From IMG/VR virus record IMGVR_UViG_3300006341_000010, positions 1-64,000 of that record: 64,000 nt of DNA, one strand, 5' to 3'. Shown in pieces: positions 43,544-51,249 of this stretch (position 1 is the first letter of the stretch; each line of letters opens with the position of its first letter). This DNA comes from a virus. The notes beneath the pieces are model-generated. The model ran no database searches and was not told the origin of the DNA. It saw only the letters and a program-made list of their open reading frames with translations. Position numbers and translations under genes: made by a program.

Positions 43544-43953
43544 TGATGTCAGTAACTCCAGCTTCAGTAATGGTAGGTGGCTTATGCTTTGTGTATGGGT
43601 CACTCAGAAAGGGTCTTGGTAACCACCGAGTTATCCAAGGTAGTAAACAACAAGATGATGGCGTGTTACCTAAGGGCTTCAGGATGCGTAGCCTTGGTGG
43701 TTTCCCTGCGATCTTTAAGACCGATGAGGAACATGAAACCCCTATCAAAGTAGAGGTGTATGAGGTAGCTGATAAACCTCAGGCCCAAAGGCTTGATAGT
43801 CTTGAGGGTTATCCTATGTTCTATAACCGTGAGGTTGTTACCCTTGAGGATGGTCGTCAGGGTTGGGTATACTTCATTGAGAATGAGGTAGGTTACTTAC
43901 GTAATCAGTTAGTAAGTGATGGTGATTGGTACAAATTTGTAATGGGAGGTTAA
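43543..43953 (+). CDS. Gamma-glutamylcyclotransferase-like protein
   Basis: 136 residues with the GGCT/AIG2 signature: FVYGSLRKGLGNHRVI (substrate-anion-binding YGSL loop), a barrel, and LDSLEGYPMFYNREVV where the Glu of LEGYP is the catalytic acid/base. Such enzymes release gamma-glutamyl or related amide-linked groups as cyclic products. In ligase operons they probably trim or recycle the isopeptide product. The start is ATGATG at 43543, overlapping the previous stop. Confidence 0.85.
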   Translation: MMSVTPASVMVGGLCFVYGSLRKGLGNHRVIQGSKQQDDGVLPKGFRMRSLGGFPAIFKTDEEHETPIKVEVYEVADKPQAQRLDSLEGYPMFYNREVVTLEDGRQGWVYFIENEVGYLRNQLVSDGDWYKFVMGG

Positions 43954-44373
43954 TTGCAGAAAGATTTAACAACAATCCTCAAACATACAGAAGAATGTAA
44001 CGGCTGTATGGTTTGGACAAGGGCTTTAAATACCGATGGGTATCCTCGTGCTTTGATCGAGGGCAACAGTAATGCTAAGGTTCATAGAGTTGTTTATGAA
44101 CTAGCTAATGATAAGGACATCTCAGGTTATGTTGTTAGACATACATGTGATGACCCTAAGTGTATTAACCCTAATCACTTAATCATTGGTACTCCTACTG
44201 ATAATGTAAGGGATAGATGTGAACGTGGAAGAACACACCATCAAGTCCTTGACGAGGAGAAGGAAGCTGTTAAGGTACTAAGGGAACAGGGTATTACCTA
44301 CCTTAGTATAGCCCAGCAGTTAGGTATCTCCTATAAAAGAGTAGAGTACATCGTAAATAAATTTATTAAATAG
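43954..44373 (+). CDS. HNH homing endonuclease inside the ligase operon
   Basis: 139 residues. HNH_3-type core: CNGCMVWTRALNTDGYPRAL, KVHRVVYELAN, VVRHTCDDPKCINPNHLIIG, then TPTDNVRDRCERGRT, followed by a C-terminal helix-turn-helix (YLSIAQQLGISYKRVEYIVN). Start TTG at 43954 with GGGAGG (43944-43949) four bases upstream, directly after the GGCT stop. Free-standing homing endonuclease; its insertion separates GGCT from the amidotransferase. Confidence 0.88.
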   Translation: MQKDLTTILKHTEECNGCMVWTRALNTDGYPRALIEGNSNAKVHRVVYELANDKDISGYVVRHTCDDPKCINPNHLIIGTPTDNVRDRCERGRTHHQVLDEEKEAVKVLREQGITYLSIAQQLGISYKRVEYIVNKFIK

Positions 44374-44399
44374 CCTTTAAAGAGGCGGAGGATAGTCCC

Positions 44400-45929
44400 A
44401 TTTGTGGTTTAGTAGGTGTAGCTGGTAACTTAATCCAGCGTGATGTAACTTTGTTTGGTCAGATGCTTTTAGCAGATGTGTTCCGTGGTAAACATGCAAC
44501 AGGTGTAATGCGAGTAGCCCATAATGGTCAGGCAATGTCTGTTCAACATGCCAAGTTAGCTATGTCATCAAAGTATTTCTTAGACTTACCTGTGTATGAT
44601 TTAATCACTGGCATTTCTCAATCATTAACAATCCTTGCAGGTCATAACCGCCATGCAACTAAAGGTGCATCAGACAATCATAAGTTTGCTCACCCATTTA
44701 AGCATGGTCACATTACCTTAATGCACAATGGTTCTTTAACTTCTCACTACAACCTAACACGTGGTACTAGTGAAACATTTACAGTAGACAGTGAAGCTAT
44801 TTGTTTTGCAATGTCTCGTGGTGAAGCACATGAAGTTATCCCTCAGCTTAACGGTGCCTTTGCTTTAGTGTGGGTTGATGAAGAAAAACAAACCCTTAAC
44901 TTCGTAAGAAACTCAGAGCGCCCACTCCACCTAGCATTTGATGAACGCTTAGGTAAGATCTACTGGGCATCAGAAAAAGATATGCTTAAGTGGTTACTTG
45001 ATCGTGACATGACGATGGCATCAGGTGGTTTCCGTTATGATCGTACAGAAGAACTGCCGGTGGGTGAGATCTGGTCTTTCCCAATCAACCAAAATTCTGT
45101 AGATCTTAAGGGCTGCGAGGTGACCTCAGTGGAAGTCTCTAAGCCCTTTACGTACACTGGCTATGGCAATTACGTCGGGGGTACTAACACAAAAAAAAGT
45201 CAGGGCGCAAACAACGCAAGCGCCAGCGCAAACAAGACAAGCGTCACCACAGGAAACTCAAACACCGGTAGTGTTAACAAAACTACTGGGACTAGCACTA
45301 CTGGTAACAGCAGTACTGGAATCCCTTGCCATGCAGCAGTGGATAACAGCGTTGGTACTGAGTACTTGCTTACTCCTAGTCTGGAAACGACTCTGAAAGC
45401 TTCATCTTCTAAGGTGTTAGACCATCTAGGTCGTCAGCAGATTGGTGTTCGCTCTTACATTAATGCCGCTGACCAGCAAGCAACTGAGTTAGATAAGCGA
45501 ATCCCTTTCTTCATCAAGAGCTTTGCTGTATATCCATCATCTGTTAACAAAGAACCTGAGAAAATATTGGGTTGTTTGAAAGGGAAGATGGTTGAGTATC
45601 CTTTCTCTGATATTATTATCCATGCTTGTACTAAGATGAAGTTTGATGAGTTGGTAGCTGAAGGTAACTCTATTGGTAGCTCTTACATTCAAGGCATCAA
45701 AGCTGAAGATACAGCTAAGCAGTTAGGTAAGTTGTCTGACTCACAAGCTAAGCTATTGTTTGATGTTGTCCTACGTGGTGATACTATTAAGCAGGTAGAA
45801 GAAGTAACTAACTACTTGTTTGATATGAATGAGATCCCTTCTTCATGGAAAGTATCTCAAGAACCTGAGGTCGTTAAGGGCATTGAGTTAGTAGTTGAGC
45901 AAGAGAAAGAACTAGCTCAAAAGAAGTAA
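44400..45929 (+). CDS. Class II glutamine amidotransferase with AUU start codon
   Basis: The protein begins (M)CGLVGVAGNLIQRDVTLFGQ: Cys2 is the N-terminal nucleophile of Ntn amidotransferases and must follow the initiator directly. That codon is ATT at 44400, with GGAGG (44387-44391) 8 bases upstream; the next possible start (44451) would delete Cys2. GHNRHATKGASDN and LMHNGSLTSH are further glutaminase motifs. A Thr/Ser/Asn-rich linker (about 250-310) leads to a C-terminal domain of unknown type (about 310-509). Likely supplies ammonia or transfers an amide for the ligases. Confidence 0.85.
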   Translation: MCGLVGVAGNLIQRDVTLFGQMLLADVFRGKHATGVMRVAHNGQAMSVQHAKLAMSSKYFLDLPVYDLITGISQSLTILAGHNRHATKGASDNHKFAHPFKHGHITLMHNGSLTSHYNLTRGTSETFTVDSEAICFAMSRGEAHEVIPQLNGAFALVWVDEEKQTLNFVRNSERPLHLAFDERLGKIYWASEKDMLKWLLDRDMTMASGGFRYDRTEELPVGEIWSFPINQNSVDLKGCEVTSVEVSKPFTYTGYGNYVGGTNTKKSQGANNASASANKTSVTTGNSNTGSVNKTTGTSTTGNSSTGIPCHAAVDNSVGTEYLLTPSLETTLKASSSKVLDHLGRQQIGVRSYINAADQQATELDKRIPFFIKSFAVYPSSVNKEPEKILGCLKGKMVEYPFSDIIIHACTKMKFDELVAEGNSIGSSYIQGIKAEDTAKQLGKLSDSQAKLLFDVVLRGDTIKQVEEVTNYLFDMNEIPSSWKVSQEPEVVKGIELVVEQEKELAQKK

Positions 45930-45934
45930 TAACG

Positions 45935-46083
45935 ATGGGGTATACTGTTGCGAGTGTGATGCACCATTCACCCGTGAAGATGCCCTGTCGTTTGGTATGT
46001 ACCTAGACGGAGATAAGAAAGAATTTATCTGTGACGTCTGTGTATTCTATGAAAAGAATCCTGAGATGGAGAAAAAATTATGA
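45935..46083 (+). CDS. Zinc-ribbon protein, start unresolved (possible frame disruption)
   Basis: The frame from 45943 reads YCCECDAPFTREDALSFGMY... FICDVCVFYEKNPEMEKKL with two CxxC knuckles, and its stop overlaps the next ATG as ATGA, typical of a real gene. No ATG, GTG, TTG or ATT lies in this frame before the first CxxC. ATG at 45935 is one base out of frame: ATGGGG followed by TATAC would be in frame with one extra G. Either an assembly homopolymer error, programmed frameshifting, or an unusual start. Role: probably binds zinc within the ligase operon. Confidence 0.55.
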
Positions 46084-46904
46084 GTACTATCATAGTAGAT
46101 GGTGTAGCAGTTGACTTAACTGTTGGGTGTGATCCTGAGCTGTTCGTAAAGGACGAGCAGGGTCTTGTTTCAGCACATGGTATGGTTGAAGGAACTAAAG
46201 AAGCTCCTAGTCCAGTAGAGAAAGGGGCTATCCAAGTTGACGGAATGGCCTTGGAGTTCAACATCAACCCAGCTGAAAGCCGTGAGGTGTTTATCGTTAA
46301 TACGATGTCTGTCATGCAAGACTTAGTAAAGAAAATTCCTCAGGGTCATACCCTAGTAGTAGCCCCAACTGCTAACTTTGGTAAAGCTTTAATTGACCAG
46401 CAGCCTGATGAAGCTAAAGAGCTAGGTTGCTCTGCTGATTACAATGCATACATGCAAGGTGCAGCTAACCCTAAGCCCAACGGCGACGTTGATTTCCGTA
46501 CGGCGGGTGGTCATATCCATGTGGGCTTCACTGAGAACGCTCACTCATCAGATCAGGAACACCAAGCTATCTGTCAAGAGATCATTAAGATGATGGACTT
46601 AATGCTCGGTGTTCCTTCAGTCCTTTTAGATGACGACAAGAAACGTCGTAGTCTTTACGGTGCTGCTGGTGCTTACCGCTCTAAGCCTTATGGTGTAGAG
46701 TATCGTTCGCTTAGTAACTTCTGGTTAAAGAGCAAGGAGTACATTGGTTGGGTCTATGACCAGACTGAAGTTACTATCAAGAAAGTCTTGGAAGGTTTAG
46801 ATGTTTCGGAAGATGCTGCTAAAATCCAAAGAGTTATTAACAGCTCTGATAAACAAGGAGCTAAAGAACTCATTCGTAAATACAACATTCAGTTACCAGT
46901 TTAG
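46080..46904 (+). CDS. phiEco32-like COOH-NH2 ligase, type 2 (glutamine synthetase-like fold)
   Basis: 274 residues. Family signatures: VGCDPELFVKDEQG near the N-terminus (metal/ATP-binding Glu), AIQVDGMALEFNINPA, RTAGGHIHVGF (His-x-His metal site) and YRSKPYGVEYRSLSNFWL (Arg/Glu site). This family forms amide bonds between carboxylates and amines using ATP. Start overlaps the zinc-ribbon stop. Product and substrate are unknown; probably a peptide or cell-wall modification. Confidence 0.85.
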   Translation: MSTIIVDGVAVDLTVGCDPELFVKDEQGLVSAHGMVEGTKEAPSPVEKGAIQVDGMALEFNINPAESREVFIVNTMSVMQDLVKKIPQGHTLVVAPTANFGKALIDQQPDEAKELGCSADYNAYMQGAANPKPNGDVDFRTAGGHIHVGFTENAHSSDQEHQAICQEIIKMMDLMLGVPSVLLDDDKKRRSLYGAAGAYRSKPYGVEYRSLSNFWLKSKEYIGWVYDQTEVTIKKVLEGLDVSEDAAKIQRVINSSDKQGAKELIRKYNIQLPV

Positions 46905-46914
46905 GAGGAAGATA

Positions 46915-47556
46915 ATGCCTGATATTAATATTAGTTCACGCTACCGTGGTTCAGGTGACATCTCTATGCGTCACAATGATACCTATGTAGGTGTAGTACA
47001 ACGTGATGGTTCGGTTACTCCTTATCGTTGTCATGGTGCTAGTAGCTCAGATAGTATCTCTATCTCTAAGGTCCAAGGGTTCCAAGGGGATAGTGATATG
47101 AACATCGGACTGAATGATGATCGCTTGTTACTTGATCGTCCTCAGTGTGGTTATGCTACCCTAAGGAATGTTGATGGTGATAAGACAGCAGTGTACTTCT
47201 GTACTCGTGCCCTTCGCCAGTACAAACGTTCTTTAGTTTACTCACACCTACATCGTACCCCTGCTGGTAGTGGCCGAGGGGTGGACTATAGTGACCGTGG
47301 GAACTTAGGGGCTGCCTTGTTTACATTCTTCAATGATGTATATTCTTCTGTTGAGAATGCAGTGAATGAACTCAAAGACACTGACGCTGTTTCAATAGCG
47401 ATTGGTAGTAAGTTTGCCTTAGCTAAGCATGAAGATAAAGGTATTGTCCTTTACTACAAGCGAGCAATAGTAGGTTGGTATGATCTTGAAGAAGAACAAG
47501 TCAAGTTAGTTAGTAGTTATCAACATCTTCAAGAACAATTAGAGGAGATCTCTTGA
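46915..47556 (+). CDS. Ligase-operon protein of unknown function, 213 aa
   Basis: Start set at ATG 46915 behind AGGAGGAAG; the long in-frame extension upstream overlaps the ligase gene and lacks a site. MPDINISSRYRGSGDISMRH... and YVGVVQRDGSVTPYRCHGAS form strands, then a helical C-terminus. No recognised family. Encoded between the two amidoligases, overlapping the second by one base (TGATG), so probably a partner or acceptor protein. Confidence 0.6.
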   Translation: MPDINISSRYRGSGDISMRHNDTYVGVVQRDGSVTPYRCHGASSSDSISISKVQGFQGDSDMNIGLNDDRLLLDRPQCGYATLRNVDGDKTAVYFCTRALRQYKRSLVYSHLHRTPAGSGRGVDYSDRGNLGAALFTFFNDVYSSVENAVNELKDTDAVSIAIGSKFALAKHEDKGIVLYYKRAIVGWYDLEEEQVKLVSSYQHLQEQLEEIS

Positions 47557-48458
47557 TGTTAGTCAGTGAAATTATTGGACGTAGTTCAGGTGGTTTAGCA
47601 GGTGAGTTGGGCTTAATGGTATCAGGTACTAAGGTAGGGGTAGAGATTGAGATCCAAACAAACTCTAGCTCCCATCCAGTGGATCGCTCAGAGTATTGGC
47701 GACCAGTATCTGAGGGTTCAGTACAGGGCTTTGAGATTGTTCTACGTGAACCTCAAGGCGGTACTGATTTAGTATCAGCTCTTGAGGAAGCTGAATCATT
47801 GGTTGATAGAATGGGTGGGAATGAGAAGTTCCCTGAGATGACTTCAGTCCATGTCCATGTTGATGTCCGTGACATGACAGAGATCCAGTTGTTTAACTTC
47901 CTCACATTAGCAATCATGTTCGAGCCTGTGTTATACAATTATGTAGAACCACATCGAAACAAGAACCACTTCTGTTTGCCAATGTCTGATGCTGATGATG
48001 TACTTGGTCGCTTGTATCGTTTGGTATCTCGCTACCGTCAGCATGGTAACATCAACCGTGATCAGTTACGATCTCTATTCTCACCAGATGAAGTTAAGTA
48101 TGCAGGTATTAACTTAAGTTCCATCCCGCACTACGGTTCCCTTGAGTTCCGAATGCACCATGGTACTGCAAGTTCTACCGCGTTGATCCGATGGATTAAT
48201 GTCCTGTTAAAGATGCATCAGTATGCTATGGAACCTAACCGTTCCCCTAATAACATCCTTGATACTAAGATTGAGGTTGGGATTGAAACAATATTCCAAC
48301 AAGTCCTTGGCCAATACTCAGGTGTGTTATCATACGAAGGCGTTGACGATGATATATTAGATGGGATCAGGAATGCACAGGACTTCGTTGCACTGTTCGC
48401 TCAGCCTGCGGGACGTAATGTCCTACAGGATATCCCTAATCAAACCCTAGGAGGATAA
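47556..48458 (+). CDS. Amidoligase (COOH-NH2 ligase, type 1-like)
   Basis: 300 residues, start ATG 47556 with AGAGGAG upstream. GVEIEIQTNSS is the first acidic motif of the amidoligase family, SVHVHVDVRDMTEIQLFNF the His-rich motif, and AGINLSSIPHYGSLEFRMHHGT the Glu/Arg/His motif, matching a glutamine-synthetase-like active site. Second ligase of this operon; two different types side by side suggest two sequential amide bonds. Confidence 0.85.
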   Translation: MLVSEIIGRSSGGLAGELGLMVSGTKVGVEIEIQTNSSSHPVDRSEYWRPVSEGSVQGFEIVLREPQGGTDLVSALEEAESLVDRMGGNEKFPEMTSVHVHVDVRDMTEIQLFNFLTLAIMFEPVLYNYVEPHRNKNHFCLPMSDADDVLGRLYRLVSRYRQHGNINRDQLRSLFSPDEVKYAGINLSSIPHYGSLEFRMHHGTASSTALIRWINVLLKMHQYAMEPNRSPNNILDTKIEVGIETIFQQVLGQYSGVLSYEGVDDDILDGIRNAQDFVALFAQPAGRNVLQDIPNQTLGG

Positions 48459-48459
48459 T

Positions 48460-50310
48460 ATGTCTAGGATTTTAATCATGGCACCTCGGGTTTCTGATGG
48501 TGCAAGGGCTTTAGCTGTAAGCTTATCTGAACTTGATGGTGTAGTAGCTCGTTATCGTCGCTTGGACCGAAGGGGTGTAGGCCGTTACAGTAATGTCAAC
48601 CTAGCTATCAACTGGGGCTGTGGGAATGGGGGTGAACCTGTAACCCCTTCTCAGTTCAATGCATTTGGTAGTCATCTGCAAGTGTTAAACCCAAGGACAT
48701 GGCGAGCTACTAATAAGCTTATGGCTTTCGAAACTATTAGGCGTTGGAATAGAGACCACTCTAATGATGAACAAATTAACATCCCTGAGTTTTGTACTAG
48801 CTTAGGGGGGGCTCGTGAATGGGCAGGGAATGGTGGTGTATTCTGTAGGACTCAGTTACGTGGTCACTCAGGAACAGACATTGTAGTTGCCCGTCATCCT
48901 CGTGATATAGTCGAAGCTCCCTTATACACCAAGCTAGTCAACAAGCGACATGAGTTCCGATTACATGTAGCAGGTGGTCAAGTTATTGATGGTGTAAGGA
49001 AGGCCTTTAGACAAGATGTCCCTGAAAGCCAACGGAACTATGATGTCAGGAACCATGCAGCAGGTTCAGTATTCATCCGTTCAGGTCGTTCATTGTCTTC
49101 CTTACAGATGGATCCTGTAGCTCAAGCAATGGCAGTCAATGCCTGTAGGGCTTTAGGTTTAGACTTCGGTGCAGTTGATATGATGACTGACCAAGAGGGT
49201 AACTTCTATATCCTCGAAGTCAATACGGCTCCGGGTCTTGAGGCTACTACCTTAGCTCGTTACACTGATGCATTCCATAAGATCTCCCGTGGTGAACGCG
49301 TTCTACGTTGGCAAGATCTTCCACTTAACCCTAACGCAACAACTGAAACACAAACTCAAACTCAAGAAACTAATAGTCAGGAGACTACTATGCCAGCACT
49401 AACTCTATCAATCCAAACATTACGTAATCACCGTGAAGCACGTCAGGCTCTAGAGGGTCAGACAGTTACACCTACTAATGAATTCCGTGGTTCTACTTTA
49501 ACAGCAGGTCGAGCTTATGAAGTCCGCCACTGTACTGTAGGTGACAACGGTCAGGTACGTTTGACTGTCCATAACGATCAAGGACGTGCCCAACGTTACA
49601 CTTTGAACACCAATAACTTCCGATTAGGTGGTCAATCAGCAGCCCCTCAGCTGCCTGAAGCTCAGGCTAACAACGAAGTAGATACATCACTACCTGTTGA
49701 TTCACCTTTACGTTGTGTACGTTTACAGGATGGCAGTCAGGTAAACGTAGGTGGTCAGGCTCAGTTCAATCTAAGCAATAGCCGATTCCTAAGCCAAGAT
49801 ACCCCATACACTGTTGCTGAGATCCGAGTTGGTTCTGAGACTGGTACTGCATTCTTAGGTATTAATGTTGAAGGTCGAGTCCGTCGCTGGCGTTTAGATT
49901 CTTTCTCTAATGGTGAGCGTGTAGCAGCAACAGCTCAAGCTACTACCTCTAACTCTAGTAGTCAGAATCGACCTAGTGAATCCCTTCAGACCTCAACAGG
50001 ACAACGAGTTGAAGTGGGTACGCTAGTACGAGTTAATAGCAGAAACGGTAACCACGGTATCCGAGTAGGTACTTCAGGTACTGTTCGATCTATTAATGTG
50101 AGCAATGGTACTTTAGTGATTGAAGGTCAGACTCGTGCTATCAATGTACGTCGAGTTGAAGTAGTTACTCCTGAGCAGGTTCAGCAAGAGAACCAAATCC
50201 GTGAGCAACAAAACAATACAGTGAGTGTTTCATTTGCTGGTACGAACTACCGAATCCGTAGTCGTGACCAACAACAAGTACAAACATTACTTAACCAATT
50301 AACTGTGTAA
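48460..50310 (+). CDS. ATP-grasp ligase with beta-rich C-terminal extension
   Basis: 616 residues, AGGAGG site. Residues 1-290 are an ATP-grasp enzyme: LRGHSGTDIVVA (nucleotide loop), LYTKLVNKRHEFRLHVAGGQ and YILEVNTAPGLEATTLARYT (Mg-binding E-x-N). A Thr/Gln linker (about 292-310) leads to three beta-rich modules (about 315-390, 410-490, 505-570) of SH3/KOW-like composition. In-frame ATG at 49390 with AGGAG six bases upstream could give the C-terminal half alone. The enzyme would activate a carboxylate as acyl-phosphate for peptide-type ligation. Confidence 0.85.
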   Translation: MSRILIMAPRVSDGARALAVSLSELDGVVARYRRLDRRGVGRYSNVNLAINWGCGNGGEPVTPSQFNAFGSHLQVLNPRTWRATNKLMAFETIRRWNRDHSNDEQINIPEFCTSLGGAREWAGNGGVFCRTQLRGHSGTDIVVARHPRDIVEAPLYTKLVNKRHEFRLHVAGGQVIDGVRKAFRQDVPESQRNYDVRNHAAGSVFIRSGRSLSSLQMDPVAQAMAVNACRALGLDFGAVDMMTDQEGNFYILEVNTAPGLEATTLARYTDAFHKISRGERVLRWQDLPLNPNATTETQTQTQETNSQETTMPALTLSIQTLRNHREARQALEGQTVTPTNEFRGSTLTAGRAYEVRHCTVGDNGQVRLTVHNDQGRAQRYTLNTNNFRLGGQSAAPQLPEAQANNEVDTSLPVDSPLRCVRLQDGSQVNVGGQAQFNLSNSRFLSQDTPYTVAEIRVGSETGTAFLGINVEGRVRRWRLDSFSNGERVAATAQATTSNSSSQNRPSESLQTSTGQRVEVGTLVRVNSRNGNHGIRVGTSGTVRSINVSNGTLVIEGQTRAINVRRVEVVTPEQVQQENQIREQQNNTVSVSFAGTNYRIRSRDQQQVQTLLNQLTV

Positions 50311-50325
50311 TAACTAGGAGGTAAT

Positions 50326-50562
50326 ATTAATTACAACTTCTCAAATCTATCCTTGAAACAGATAGTAGGGTTGTTATGGGCAGACCAGAACCTGAGAGAC
50401 TTTGGTGATCGTCATAGATTACTAACCTCTCAGGAAAGGAATAGCTGCTTTGCAATCCTAGGGAATCTTTCCGATGAAGAACTTGAAAGACTTCAAGGTG
50501 AGACCCCGTACTTCACATTGCTTGATTTACATCAGGCAAACCTAGACAACGTTACACTTTAA
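50326..50562 (+). CDS. Small protein with probable AUU start, 78 aa
   Basis: AGGAGG (50316-50321) stands 4 bases before ATT 50326, giving (M)NYNFSNLSLKQIVGLLWADQ... to DNVTL. A TTG at 50353 is the first ordinary codon but has no site and removes the amphipathic N-terminus. Helical protein with SDEELERLQGETPYFTLLDL; no family recognised. Between the ligase operon and SSB. Confidence 0.5.
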   Translation: MNYNFSNLSLKQIVGLLWADQNLRDFGDRHRLLTSQERNSCFAILGNLSDEELERLQGETPYFTLLDLHQANLDNVTL

Positions 50563-50603
50563 TTAATCTTTATTCTTTAATAATATAGGAGAACTATACA
50601 CAC

Positions 50604-51056
50604 ATGGCAAAGACAATCAAACAACGCGGTTCAGTTTTATTCTCAGCAATTGCAGACTTCGCTAAATTCAATAATCAATCAACAGGTAAGTATGAATTAG
50701 TACTTACATTGAATGACGATCAGCGAGCAGATGCAGAGAGTAATGGTGTAGGAATCAACGTTAAAGATTATCAAGGTCAAGAACAAGCAACTGCTAAGTT
50801 TAAATCTAAGTTCAAGCTAGAGAAAGGCATGGTAGTTGATCGCTTTAAGAATCCTTATGTGGATGCTGAAGGTAACATCAAGGAAATCCCTCGTGGTTCT
50901 GAAGTTGTTGTGTTCGCTACATCTAAGCCATACTCATTCGCTGGTAAGACAGGGGTTACAAACTACCTGAATGCTATCCAGATTATTGAGGAAGCTAACT
51001 CTATTGACTTCGAAGATTTCTCTGAGGAGTTAGAGGTGCAAGACGTTGAGTTCTAA
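50604..51056 (+). CDS. Single-stranded DNA-binding protein, T7 gp2.5-like
   Basis: 150 residues: an OB-fold-like beta-rich body (TGKYELVLTLNDDQRADAES, ATAKFKSKFKLEKGMVV) and an acidic C-terminal tail EDFSEELEVQDVEF ending in Phe, the hallmark of T7 gp2.5-type SSBs whose tail docks on polymerase and helicase. Encoded just before the primase-helicase, which also ends in an acidic tail with terminal Phe. Confidence 0.75.
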   Translation: MAKTIKQRGSVLFSAIADFAKFNNQSTGKYELVLTLNDDQRADAESNGVGINVKDYQGQEQATAKFKSKFKLEKGMVVDRFKNPYVDAEGNIKEIPRGSEVVVFATSKPYSFAGKTGVTNYLNAIQIIEEANSIDFEDFSEELEVQDVEF

Positions 51057-51249
51057 ACCAACGTATGAGGAGCTAGAGAGGGATCATGCGTTCCTCTTTG
51101 CTGCCTACAAGCAAACCAAACAAAAACTAGAGGAGCTTGAAGGAGAGTTCATTAAACTAGAGAGCTTGGTGGAGCATATCCATCAGGCCTCAGGCTCTTA
51201 CATTCAAGCTAAACTTGATAGTGTACCTGAAGCGGAGGATAAAGATTAG
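51046..51249 (+). CDS. Coiled-coil protein between SSB and helicase, 67 aa
   Basis: TTG start at 51046 (site AGAGG 8 bases upstream), overlapping the SSB gene by 11 bases. MSSKPTYEELERDHAFLFAA continues as a heptad helix. Its final codons include GCGGAGG, the ribosome-binding site of the helicase, and its stop overlaps the helicase ATT start. Function unknown. Confidence 0.55.
   Translation: MSSKPTYEELERDHAFLFAAYKQTKQKLEELEGEFIKLESLVEHIHQASGSYIQAKLDSVPEAEDKD

Noticed and set aside
46801-46914. N-terminal extension of the 213-aa ligase-operon protein
   Set aside because: It overlaps the upstream ligase in another frame; ATG 46915 has a proper AGGAGG site.
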